Source: Variovorax sp. N23 (GTDB lineage Bacteria; Pseudomonadota; Gammaproteobacteria; Burkholderiales; Burkholderiaceae_C). Taken from it: a DNA stretch of 64,000 bases. The DNA lies in NCBI RefSeq assembly GCF_025486315.1, contig NZ_JAOOPY010000005.1, positions 1 through 64,000 of the forward strand, in the 5' to 3' direction. The notes beneath the pieces were generated by a model that was given only the letters and a program-made list of their open reading frames with translations, did not search any database and was not told the DNA's origin. Positions within the stretch are counted from its first letter, which is position 1, and each line of letters opens with the position of its first letter. Made by a program: the position numbers and the translations under genes. Shown one piece after another: positions 1 to 7,201 of the stretch.

Positions 1-383
1 TCTTGCAGCAGAACGCGTTGTGCGTCGCACTGGGCCAGCACGACGAAGCGCTCATGACCATCGTCGGCGCGGAGGACTGCCAAGGCCGGCAGCGGCGCCA
101 GGGCCAGACGCTTCAGGTCGGTGGCGCTGCGCTTGGCATTCAGCCCGAGTTGTCTGGCTGCGCGCAGAAGCGTCGCGGTGTCGATGGTGTCATTGGTGTC
201 ACTGGGTGACAGGCCGAGCTGATGCGCCAGGGTCGCGGGGTCGGCTGCAACGTGATGGAAGCGGGCGATCGTGCAAAGGGCCGCCAACGGCGCCATAGCC
301 GAGACCCGCTGAGCAGCCTCTGACTCACCCTCCGGACCCGAGAATGCAGCGGCTACTGCCGTGCCTGCGACCACGCCTGTCAT
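1..383 (-). CDS. Type I secretion ABC transporter, N-terminal fragment (HlyB/LktB-like)
   Basis: Partial gene: 127 codons are visible and the gene runs off the left edge. The start is the ATG at 383, preceded by a good ribosome site (GGGAGAGG). Residues about 31-127 match the C39-like domain that opens RTX-type ABC exporters: an ALCTIARFHHV helix, then LLRAARQLGL, a PALAVLR strand and HERFVVL. Aligned with true C39 peptidases, the position of the catalytic Cys holds Ala; the nearby Cys37 aligns elsewhere. I infer a degenerate, non-proteolytic domain that binds unprocessed substrate, as in HlyB. The membrane and ATPase domains would lie outside the window. Family assignment is by motif recognition only. 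Confidence 0.75.
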   Translation of the reverse strand, partial: MTGVVAGTAVAAAFSGPEGESEAAQRVSAMAPLAALCTIARFHHVAADPATLAHQLGLSPSDTNDTIDTATLLRAARQLGLNAKRSATDLKRLALAPLPALAVLRADDGHERFVVLAQCDAQRVLLQ

Positions 384-427
384 CGACCTCTCCCTGCTGA
401 ACTCTGCGGTTCAGGTCGTCGGAAGAT

Positions 428-445
428 AACCGACTCAGATCGGTT
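428..445. promoter_or_regulatory. 18-bp palindrome upstream of the secretion ABC gene
   Basis: AACCGA-N6-TCGGTT is a perfect inverted repeat lying 45 bp upstream of the ABC transporter start, in the only non-coding stretch before it (384-517). It could be an operator or a transcribed hairpin. No regulator gene is adjacent, so the role is unassigned. Confidence 0.3.
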
Positions 446-517
446 TGCGACCAGACCCCTGCACAAATATATGGACGTTGGATTGCGCCTACGGAAGGTC
501 TCATCAAGACACCAACG

Positions 518-1216
518 TCAAAGATCGTCGCCGCACGAAAGGGACGAAGTGATCTTGCGTTCAGGTCGTCCGGAAGTCGTGCTCGAGCGCAGTGCCTGCG
601 CCTGCGCCTGCGCCTGCGCCTGCGCCTGCGCCTGCGCCTGCGGACCGCCAGCATGTGATGCTCCGAGCGCCAAGATCCGCCATTCGCCGAAGGCGATGGG
701 CTCGCGTGGCCAGTCGTCGGCTCGGGCCGGGCACCGCACCCCGCGCTGCAACAACAGCACCGCGCGCATCACCCCCGCGTGCGTGACCCACAGCGCGTCG
801 CGACCCGACACGCGCCAGGCGTCCCACGCCTGGCCGACCCGTGTCATGAAGAGGCGCGTGCTCTCGCCATGCGTGCCGGCGCGCCCATCGGCGAAGTCGG
901 CCATCCAGGCGTCGAAGTCGGTGCGGGCGATGCGGTCCCAGGGCTGGCCTTCCCAGGCGCCGAAGTCCATCTCGGCCAGGCGCGGGTCGATCGTCGCTTG
1001 CGACAGCGCCTGTCGCTGCGCGGCGATGGCGCGGGCCAGCGCCGCGCAGCGCTGCAGGGGCGAGGTGTGGAGGGTGATGTCCGCCGGCAGCAGCGGCGCG
1101 ATCTGTGCGGCGACCGCCTGCGTGGCCTGGGCCGCGCACGGCAGGTCGGTGCGGCCGTAGCAAAGGCCCGCCGGCGCGTCGACCGGCGCGTGCCGCAGCA
1201 GCCAGAGCGTGCTCAC
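518..1216 (-). CDS. cobC: Alpha-ribazole phosphatase-like histidine phosphatase
   Basis: A 232-aa member of the histidine phosphatase (phosphoglycerate mutase-like) family. The N-terminal LLRHAP motif (about residues 6-11) carries the phospho-accepting His. A THAGVMRA motif near residue 165 supplies the second His, and HTSPLQRC is typical of the fold. The likely role is removing the phosphate from alpha-ribazole phosphate or adenosylcobalamin phosphate in nucleotide-loop assembly. It is the last gene of the cobQ-cobT-cobS-cobC operon and starts 8 bp after the cobS stop. Oddly, the C-terminus is a Gln-Ala repeat from a hexanucleotide tandem array, followed by an unrelated-looking polar tail of about 25 residues. 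That suggests the original 3' end was altered. Confidence 0.8.
   Translation of the reverse strand: MSTLWLLRHAPVDAPAGLCYGRTDLPCAAQATQAVAAQIAPLLPADITLHTSPLQRCAALARAIAAQRQALSQATIDPRLAEMDFGAWEGQPWDRIARTDFDAWMADFADGRAGTHGESTRLFMTRVGQAWDAWRVSGRDALWVTHAGVMRAVLLLQRGVRCPARADDWPREPIAFGEWRILALGASHAGGPQAQAQAQAQAQAQAQALRSSTTSGRPERKITSSLSCGDDL
595..642. repeat. Hexanucleotide tandem repeat, (CCTGCG) x 8
   Basis: Eight perfect copies of CCTGCG lie in the 3' part of cobC. On the minus strand they encode eight Gln-Ala pairs. The unit is a multiple of three, so slippage would change tail length without shifting frame. Confidence 0.95.
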
Positions 1217-1223
1217 CGTGCGC

Positions 1224-2003
1224 TCACAGCCGCGCCGCCAGCGCGAGGTAGATCGCGAGTTCGCTCAGCTGCTGCGTGGCGCCGAGCCCGTCGCCGGTGA
1301 AGCCGCCGAGCCGGCGGCGCAGCAGGCGCACCATGAAGACGGCGACCCCCGCGGCCGCGAGCAAGGCCGCCACGCCGTTCACGACGCCGCCCACGACCAC
1401 CAGCAGCGCCGCGGCCGGCAGCGACCACCCCACCGCCACGGCCACCGAGGCGCCGCTCACCGCATCGGCCATCGGCTTGGACTTGCCGCCCTCGCCGCCG
1501 ACGTAGGGCGACGCGCGCATCACGGCCAGCGGCGCGAGCCGCGACAGCACATGGGCGGCCAGCAACGCCGCACACACGACGAAGGCGCCCTGCCCGGCCA
1601 GCGCCGCCAGCAGCGCGAACTTGAGCCCCAGCGCCAGCACCACGGCAATGGCGCCGAAGGCGCCGATGCGCGAGTCCTTCATGATCTCCAACGCACGCTC
1701 GCGGGTCGACGCACCGCCCAGGCCATCGGCCACGTCGGCCAGGCCGTCTTCATGGAAGGCGCCGGTGACGAGCACCGTCACCACCGTGCACAGCACCGCG
1801 GCGACCAGCGGCGGCCACAGCGCGAGCGCGCCGGCCAGTGCCAGTGCGCCGATCGCGCCGACGACCCAGCCGACCGCCGGAAAGTGCGCGGCACTCGCCC
1901 GCAGCATCGCCGGGCTGTAGCCGACCCATTGCGCGAGCCGGCCGGTGACGGGGATGCGGGTGAAGAACTGAAGCGCCAGCAGGAAATGACGCACGCCGCT
2001 CAC
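1224..2003 (-). CDS. cobS: Adenosylcobinamide-GDP ribazoletransferase (cobalamin synthase)
   Basis: A 259-aa polytopic membrane enzyme joining adenosylcobinamide-GDP and alpha-ribazole (phosphate), the final condensation of B12 assembly. The N-terminus has the CobS signature FFTRIPV, followed by GAFHEDGLADVADGLGG with its acidic metal-binding cluster and KDSRIGAFG. GGKSKPMADA lies in the second half, among several hydrophobic helices. The start chosen is a GTG at 2003 whose last bases overlap the cobT stop (GTGA), indicating translational coupling. Length fits the family (about 250 aa). Confidence 0.93.
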   Translation of the reverse strand: MSGVRHFLLALQFFTRIPVTGRLAQWVGYSPAMLRASAAHFPAVGWVVGAIGALALAGALALWPPLVAAVLCTVVTVLVTGAFHEDGLADVADGLGGASTRERALEIMKDSRIGAFGAIAVVLALGLKFALLAALAGQGAFVVCAALLAAHVLSRLAPLAVMRASPYVGGEGGKSKPMADAVSGASVAVAVGWSLPAAALLVVVGGVVNGVAALLAAAGVAVFMVRLLRRRLGGFTGDGLGATQQLSELAIYLALAARL

Positions 2004-3046
2004 GGCGCGTCCTTGCGCGCCACACCGGCGGCCTCGAAGCTGGCCATGTCGCGCAGCACGGCGCAGGCCGATTCGAGCAGCGGCCAGGCCAGCGCGGCGC
2101 CAGAGCCCTCGCCCAGCCGCAGATCCAGGTGCAGCAGCGGGTCGAGCCCCAGGTGCGCCAGCAGCAGCGCATGGCCCGGCTCGGCCGACACATGCGCCGC
2201 GACGCAGCGCTGCACCACCTGCGGCCGCAGCGCCTGCGCCACCAGCACGGCCGCGCTGGCGATGAAACCGTCGACCACGATCACGCGACGCTCCTCGGCC
2301 GCCTGTAGCACGGCGCCGACCAGGGTCGCGACCTCGAAGCCGCCGAAGGCGGCCAACGCGTCGAGCGGCGCGGCGGCATCGGCATGCAGCGCGAGCACGT
2401 CGCGCAGCACGCGCGCCTTGCGGGCGCGGCCCTCGGCGTCGAGGCCGGTGCCGGCGCCTGTGCAGGCCTCGATGTCGTGGCCGACCAGACGCGCCAGCAG
2501 CATCGCGGCCACCGAGCTGTTGCCGATGCCCATCTCGCCGAGCAGCAGCGCGTTGCCGGGCAGCTCGCGCACGATCGCCATGCCGTTGGCCACGGCTTCG
2601 GCGCACTGCGCGGCGCTCATCGCCGGGCCGGTCGACGCATCGGCCGTGCCTTGCGCCACCTTCCGCACGACCAATCCGTCGCGCGGCGTGAAGTCGCGGC
2701 GCACGCCGCAGTCGACCACCGTCAGCGCCAGGCCGTGCTGACGCGCCAGCACGCTCACGGCGGCACCGCCGGCCAGGAAGGTCTCGACCATCTGCCAGGT
2801 CACGTCGCCCGGATAGGCCGACACGCCGCGCGCCGCCAGGCCGTGGTCGGCCGCACAGACCAGCATCTGCGGCTGCGCCAGCCTGGGCGCTTCGCTGTCG
2901 AGGATCGTGCCGATCCGCAGCGCCAGCGCCTCGAGGCGGCCCAGCGCGCCGAGCGGCTTGGTCTTGTTGTCGATCGCGTGCTGAAGTCGACCGGTCAGGG
3001 CGGCGTCGTGCAGATCGACGACGGGAGGAAGCGTGAGTGTGGACAT
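2000..3046 (-). CDS. cobT: Nicotinate-nucleotide--dimethylbenzimidazole phosphoribosyltransferase
   Basis: A 348-aa protein of normal CobT length. It transfers the phosphoribosyl group of nicotinate mononucleotide to dimethylbenzimidazole, giving alpha-ribazole phosphate. Typical segments are KPLGALGRLE near residue 32, VCAADHGLAARGVSAYP near 65, LGEMGIGN in the middle and DLRLGEGSGAA near the C-terminus, which carries the catalytic Glu. It lies 4 bp after the cobQ stop and overlaps the cobS start. BluB in the other B12 operon would supply its base substrate. Confidence 0.95.
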   Translation of the reverse strand: MSTLTLPPVVDLHDAALTGRLQHAIDNKTKPLGALGRLEALALRIGTILDSEAPRLAQPQMLVCAADHGLAARGVSAYPGDVTWQMVETFLAGGAAVSVLARQHGLALTVVDCGVRRDFTPRDGLVVRKVAQGTADASTGPAMSAAQCAEAVANGMAIVRELPGNALLLGEMGIGNSSVAAMLLARLVGHDIEACTGAGTGLDAEGRARKARVLRDVLALHADAAAPLDALAAFGGFEVATLVGAVLQAAEERRVIVVDGFIASAAVLVAQALRPQVVQRCVAAHVSAEPGHALLLAHLGLDPLLHLDLRLGEGSGAALAWPLLESACAVLRDMASFEAAGVARKDAP

Positions 3047-3050
3047 GGGC

Positions 3051-4571
3051 TCAATCGATCAGGGAAGACAACACACCGGGTGCGAAATGCGCATCGATGA
3101 AATCGGCGAGGCCATCGAAGACGGCATCGAGTGTGGGCGCGGTGGCGCCGAACAGCGCCTGCAGCACGGCCGGGTCTTCGAACAGGCCGTGCAGGTACAC
3201 GCCCAGCACGTTGCCCGCCGCGTTCTGCCAGGCCAGGCCGTCGGGCATCGCGGCATGCGCGCGGTCGCCGGCCGCGGCCATCGCGCTGTGCTCGGCCGTC
3301 TGGCCGTGGTGGATCTCGTAGCCGCGCGCACCGACGTTCGACAGCGCAGCCCATGCGCCGTGCAGGTTCGCGAAGGTGGCCTCGCGCTGGCGCACCGTCT
3401 TGTCGGGCGCGAACACCGTGACCAGCGGCAGCAGCCCCAGGCCCGGCGCGTTGCCGTCGATGCCGTGCGGGTCGATCAGCGCCTCGCCCAGCATCTGCAG
3501 CCCGCCGCACACGCCCAGCACCCGGCCGCCGCGCGCGGCGTGCGCCGCCACGGCGCGGTCCAGCCCCTGCGCGCGCAGCCAGGCCAGGTCGCCGCTGGTG
3601 TGCTTGGAGCCGGGCAGCACGACCCAGTCGGCATCGGACAGCTCGGCCGGGCTGCGGACCCAGCGCAGGCGCACGCCGGGCATGTTCTTCAGCGGCTGGA
3701 ATTCGTCGAGGTTGCTGATGCGTGGGTAGGCCACGACTGCGATTACCGGTGGCCGACCGAGCGCCGCCGGGCCGCCCCAAGGCGCGAGCGCCCCCTCGGG
3801 GGGCAGCGAGGACACGCCAGTGCCGAGCGTGGGGGTCCACGTTTCACGGTCGTCGAAAACGCCGTCCTCCTCCGCCAGGCCGTGCTGCCACCACATCGGC
3901 AGCGTCGCGACGGTCGGCACGCCGGTCATGTCCTGCAGCATCTGCGGCGCCGGCGCGAGCAGCGCCGCGTCGCCGCGAAACTTGTTGAGCACGAAGCCGC
4001 GCAGCAACGCGCGGTCGGCCTCGGGCATCAGCGCCCAGGTGCCGTAGAGATGCGCGAAGGCGCCGCCGCGGTCGATGTCGGTCACCAGCAGGCAGCGTGC
4101 CTCGGCGTGGCGCGCGACGCGCAGGTTGACGATGTCGCTGGCCATCAGGTTGATCTCGGCCGGCGAGCCGGCGCCTTCGATCACCACCACGTCGTTCTCG
4201 GCGCGCAGCGCGTCGAGCGACGCGGCGATCTGCGGCCACACGCGCTCGCTGCGGCCGCGCCACGGCAGCGCGGTGAGTTCGGCACTCACCTGCCCCAGCA
4301 GCACGACCTGACTGTGCGTGTCGCGCTCGGGCTTGAGCAGCAGCGGGTTCATGCGCACCTCGGGCATGGCGCGGGCGGCCAGCGCCTGGAAGTACTGAGC
4401 GCTGCCGATCTCGCCGCCCTCCACCACCCGCGCGTTGTTGCTCATGTTCTGCGCCTTGAAAGGCGCCACGCGCAAGCCTTGTCGGGCGTAGTGGCGGCAC
4501 AGCGCGGTGGCCAGCCAGCTCTTGCCGGCGCCGCTCGTTGTTCCCAGAACCATCACGCATTTCGCTGTCAT
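3051..4571 (-). CDS. cobQ: Cobyric acid synthase (glutamine-dependent), with internal repeat-derived insert
   Basis: A 506-aa enzyme amidating four carboxylates of adenosylcobyrinic acid a,c-diamide. The N-terminal ATPase domain starts with GTTSGAGKSW and has FKAQNMSNN and TDIDRGGAFA. The C-terminal glutaminase domain has VLGVCGGLQML with nucleophile Cys355 and a later YEIHHG. The start at 4571 puts the P-loop near the N-terminus; an in-frame upstream ATG would add 38 atypical residues. Residues about 243-273 are a linker insert between the domains. Its DNA looks like an intergenic hairpin repeat of this family read in frame. CobQ heads the cobQTSC operon and is divergent from the gluconate-type permease. 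Confidence 0.94.
   Translation of the reverse strand: MTAKCVMVLGTTSGAGKSWLATALCRHYARQGLRVAPFKAQNMSNNARVVEGGEIGSAQYFQALAARAMPEVRMNPLLLKPERDTHSQVVLLGQVSAELTALPWRGRSERVWPQIAASLDALRAENDVVVIEGAGSPAEINLMASDIVNLRVARHAEARCLLVTDIDRGGAFAHLYGTWALMPEADRALLRGFVLNKFRGDAALLAPAPQMLQDMTGVPTVATLPMWWQHGLAEEDGVFDDRETWTPTLGTGVSSLPPEGALAPWGGPAALGRPPVIAVVAYPRISNLDEFQPLKNMPGVRLRWVRSPAELSDADWVVLPGSKHTSGDLAWLRAQGLDRAVAAHAARGGRVLGVCGGLQMLGEALIDPHGIDGNAPGLGLLPLVTVFAPDKTVRQREATFANLHGAWAALSNVGARGYEIHHGQTAEHSAMAAAGDRAHAAMPDGLAWQNAAGNVLGVYLHGLFEDPAVLQALFGATAPTLDAVFDGLADFIDAHFAPGVLSSLID
3753..3845. repeat. GC-rich hairpin repeat inserted in frame in cobQ
   Basis: The stretch contains facing C-run/G-run hairpins (CCCCCTCGGGGGG at 3791-3803) flanked by GCCGGGCCGCCCC and AGCGTGGGGGTCC. 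This resembles the two intergenic elements at 27551 and 28421 and repeats I know from Comamonadaceae intergenic DNA. On the minus strand it encodes a Pro/Gly-rich linker including SSLPPEGALAPWGGP. The boundaries are estimates from where CobQ-like sequence stops and resumes. Confidence 0.65.
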
Positions 4572-4633
4572 GGGGCGATTGTCGTCGGCGTCAACGCGGC
4601 GGGCGGGCGTCAGCGACAACAGGCTCGAATTCA

Positions 4634-4639
4634 TAGAAT
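4634..4639 (+). promoter_or_regulatory. Possible -10 element for the GntP-type permease
   Basis: TAGAAT lies 54 bp upstream of the permease ATG in the 122-bp divergent gap between cobQ and the permease. No convincing -35 hexamer is present, so this is weak. No cobalamin riboswitch motif was seen on the cobQ side of this gap. Confidence 0.3.
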
Positions 4640-4693
4640 CGATCGAAAACGAGGGGCGACATCCGACGGCGGACGACCCCTTCAAACAATCAC

Positions 4694-6085
4694 ATGACTT
4701 CCACCGACATCCATCTCCTGCTCACCGCCCTGGCCAGCGTCCTGCTGCTGGTCGCCCTCATCGTCTCGCGCGTGCGCATGCACCCACTCGTCGCCTTGCT
4801 GGTCGTCTGCGTCGGCGTCGGGCTGGCCACCGGCATGGAGCTCGGCGAGATCGCCAGGAATATCACCAACGGCGCCGGCAAGACGCTCGGCGCGGTCGGC
4901 GTGGTCATCGCGCTGGGCGCGATGCTCGGGAAGATCCTCGCCGATGCGGGCATCACCGAGCAGATCGCCAACGCGCTGCTGCGCCACGCCTCGGACCGCC
5001 TGATTCCCTGGGCCATGACCCTTGTCGCCTTCATCGTCGGCATCCCGATGTTCTTCGAGGTGGGCCTGGTGGTGATGTTGCCGCTGGTCTTCAGCGTGGC
5101 GCGCAAGCTCGAGGGGCGCGAGCGCTTCAAGGGCTCGGCCTATGTGTACGTCGGCGTGCCGGTCATCGCCGCGCTGGCCGCGATGCACGGCATGGTGCCG
5201 CCGCACCCCGGTCCACTGACCGCCATCGCCGCGCTCAAGACCAGCGTCGGCCCGACGATGCTCTACGGCTTCGTCGCGGCCCTGCCCGCCATGGTGCTGG
5301 CCGGGCCGCTGTACGGCGCCTTCATCGCGCCGCGCATGACCACCCGCCCCGACCAGGCCTTGCTGGACCAGTTCACGCTCACGCAAAAGCATGCGGCCAG
5401 CGCCGCCAACCCGCCCGGCGTGGCCCTGGGCGCCTTCGCGGCGCTGCTGCCCGCCCTGCTGATGCTGGTGCACGCGTTGAGCGAAACGTTTCTGGCCAAG
5501 AGTTCGGCCATGGCCGGTGCCGCGGCGTTCATCGGCAACCCGATCATCGCGATGCTGCTCGGCGTGCTGTTCGCTGCGGTGGCCCTGGTGTATGCGCGCG
5601 GTGGCGACGCCGAAGACCTGCGCGATGCCATGGGCGCCAGCCTCAAGCCCATCGCCGGGATCATGCTGATCATCGCGGGTGGCGGCGCCTTCCAGCAGAT
5701 CCTGACCAGCGCCAAGGTCGGTGATGCGATCGTGCACCTGACCCAGCAGTTCGCCTTTCCGCCGCTCGTCCTCGGCTGGCTCATCGCCATGCTGCTATCG
5801 GTGTCCACCGGCTCCGCCACGGTCGGCATCGTGGGCGCGGCCGGCCTGTTGGCGCCGCTGGCCGGTGCCGACCCCACCCTCAATCTGCCGCTGTTGGCGC
5901 TGTCGATCGGCAGCGGCTCGCTGTTCTTCAACTACGCCAACCACGCCGGCTTCTGGCTGGTGAAGGAATCGTTCAGCATGTCCATGGGCGAGGCGACCCG
6001 GACCATCACGGTGGTGCAGTCGATCGTGGCGCTGGTGGGCTTGGGGATGGTGCTCTTGATGAACGTGGCGATGCCGGTGAAATAG
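4694..6085 (+). CDS. GntP-family gluconate-type permease
   Basis: A 463-aa inner-membrane carrier with about twelve hydrophobic segments. Family features include NGAGKTLGAVGVVIALGAMLG near residue 55-75 (broken by other residues), the GIPMFFEVGLV segment, HGMVPPHPGPL, and the C-terminal NYANHAGFWLVKE motif. The family imports gluconate or related sugar acids with protons. No gluconate kinase or regulator lies next to it, so the substrate is uncertain. It is divergent from cobQ and stands alone. Length matches the family (about 440-460 aa). Confidence 0.88.
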   Translation: MTSTDIHLLLTALASVLLLVALIVSRVRMHPLVALLVVCVGVGLATGMELGEIARNITNGAGKTLGAVGVVIALGAMLGKILADAGITEQIANALLRHASDRLIPWAMTLVAFIVGIPMFFEVGLVVMLPLVFSVARKLEGRERFKGSAYVYVGVPVIAALAAMHGMVPPHPGPLTAIAALKTSVGPTMLYGFVAALPAMVLAGPLYGAFIAPRMTTRPDQALLDQFTLTQKHAASAANPPGVALGAFAALLPALLMLVHALSETFLAKSSAMAGAAAFIGNPIIAMLLGVLFAAVALVYARGGDAEDLRDAMGASLKPIAGIMLIIAGGGAFQQILTSAKVGDAIVHLTQQFAFPPLVLGWLIAMLLSVSTGSATVGIVGAAGLLAPLAGADPTLNLPLLALSIGSGSLFFNYANHAGFWLVKESFSMSMGEATRTITVVQSIVALVGLGMVLLMNVAMPVK

Positions 6086-6125
6086 CCGGTCGGGGCGGCC
6101 GCCGAGGCAATCGGGACAAAGTGGC

Positions 6126-6857
6126 CTACGGCTTGCGCCCCCAAACCATCGCAACAGACAGCGGACGCTGAAAGATCCCGCGCGCATCGAGCCGGCCGGC
6201 GAGATTGGAACGCAACTCGGCTTCGATCGTGTCGTGGAGCGACGGCGGTACTTCCTCCCACAGCCGCATGGACCGGACGTGTGCCACGGTCTGAGTCAGG
6301 GAAAGATGCTCGATCACCGGGATGACGGTCTCCTCGACCGCATCGAAACCGAAGGCGTCGAGCGTCGTCGCGGGCCGGTAGTCGCGCTTCGGGCGGGCGC
6401 TCGAGAGTGCGACATGGCGGCTGACGATCTCGACGATGGATTCACGAAAATCGCCGACGTCGTTCTTGTTGACGACGACGAAGGCCGCGCCGCGTCGCAG
6501 CACGCGCTGGATGCTGCGAACGGACGCTTCATCGGAAAACCAATGAAACGCGCCGAACGCCGTGGCTCCGTCGAACGCCGCATCCGGGAAATCGAGCTGG
6601 CTGGCGGTTGCGACCTGGTAGCGGCCTGCCGCGCCCAGCGCGCGGGCTTCATCGACCATATCCGCGTCCACGTCAGTGCCGACCATCCGGAAGCCGCGCG
6701 CCGCCAGTTGCCGCGTTGCGATGCCCGTTCCACAGCCGATGTCGAGGATCGAGTGACCGCGCGTCGCGCCGACAATGTCGGCGACCCGGTCGACGACTTC
6801 CTCGGCATAAGACAGGCGCGTCGTGTTGTAGATCGCTGCCGATTCCCCAAATGACAT
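6126..6857 (-). CDS. Class I SAM-dependent methyltransferase
   Basis: A 243-aa soluble protein of the Methyltransf_11 type. SAM-binding motif I is ILDIGCGTGIATRQLA near residues 37-52, the acidic post-I residue is in GTDVDADM, and motif II is around FDGATAFGAFHWF. The C-terminal half has no recognisable substrate motif, so the methyl acceptor is unknown. It is monocistronic, facing the permease tail-to-tail. The start codon is followed by FGESAAIYN, a normal N-terminus for this family. Confidence 0.8.
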   Translation of the reverse strand: MSFGESAAIYNTTRLSYAEEVVDRVADIVGATRGHSILDIGCGTGIATRQLAARGFRMVGTDVDADMVDEARALGAAGRYQVATASQLDFPDAAFDGATAFGAFHWFSDEASVRSIQRVLRRGAAFVVVNKNDVGDFRESIVEIVSRHVALSSARPKRDYRPATTLDAFGFDAVEETVIPVIEHLSLTQTVAHVRSMRLWEEVPPSLHDTIEAELRSNLAGRLDARGIFQRPLSVAMVWGRKP

Positions 6858-6976
6858 GGTCGTTCCGAAGGTGAGGCGAGAAGGAGCGACTGTGCGCCCA
6901 ACATGCCACGGTGACCTGACCCAACTGTCGACGTGATGAACAGCCCGCGCCCATGAAAGTTAATACAATAGACTAC

Positions 6977-7201
6977 ATGCAAGCCACCCACGACCTCGCC
7001 CTCACTGTTCAGCAACGCGCCGATGGCCAGTACGTCTGGCTGATGATGGCGGCCACGGAGCCGGTCGCCGGTTCCGACGCCCTGTACTACCGCCCAGCCT
7101 GCTCCGCGGTGGCCGCGCAGGCCACCTACTCCAGCGCCTTCTCGATCGGCGTGGCCGAACTCATGCGCGTGGCTGCGGCCGGCTCGGTCGCGGCCAACTG
7201 A
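6977..7201 (+). CDS. Small hypothetical protein overlapping the efflux porin tail
   Basis: A 74-aa reading frame from ATG 6977; an upstream in-frame ATG at 6953 would give 82 aa. Its last 76 bases run antisense to the 3' end of the outer-membrane efflux gene. A TACAAT hexamer at 6964-6969 lies just before the 6977 start, which would make the message nearly leaderless. No family is recognised. Composition is unremarkable, with a WLMM hydrophobic patch near residue 22. The real start and even its expression are uncertain. Confidence 0.4.
   Translation: MQATHDLALTVQQRADGQYVWLMMAATEPVAGSDALYYRPACSAVAAQATYSSAFSIGVAELMRVAAAGSVAAN

Noticed and set aside
1209..2741. Long plus-strand open frame over cobS and cobT
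   Set aside because: Antisense to well-supported cob genes, no motifs, Arg/His/Gln-rich composition.
4572..4693. Possible second cobalamin riboswitch before cobQ
   Set aside because: The gap is only 122 bp and contains no B12 box or CCCCGCAAC-like element.
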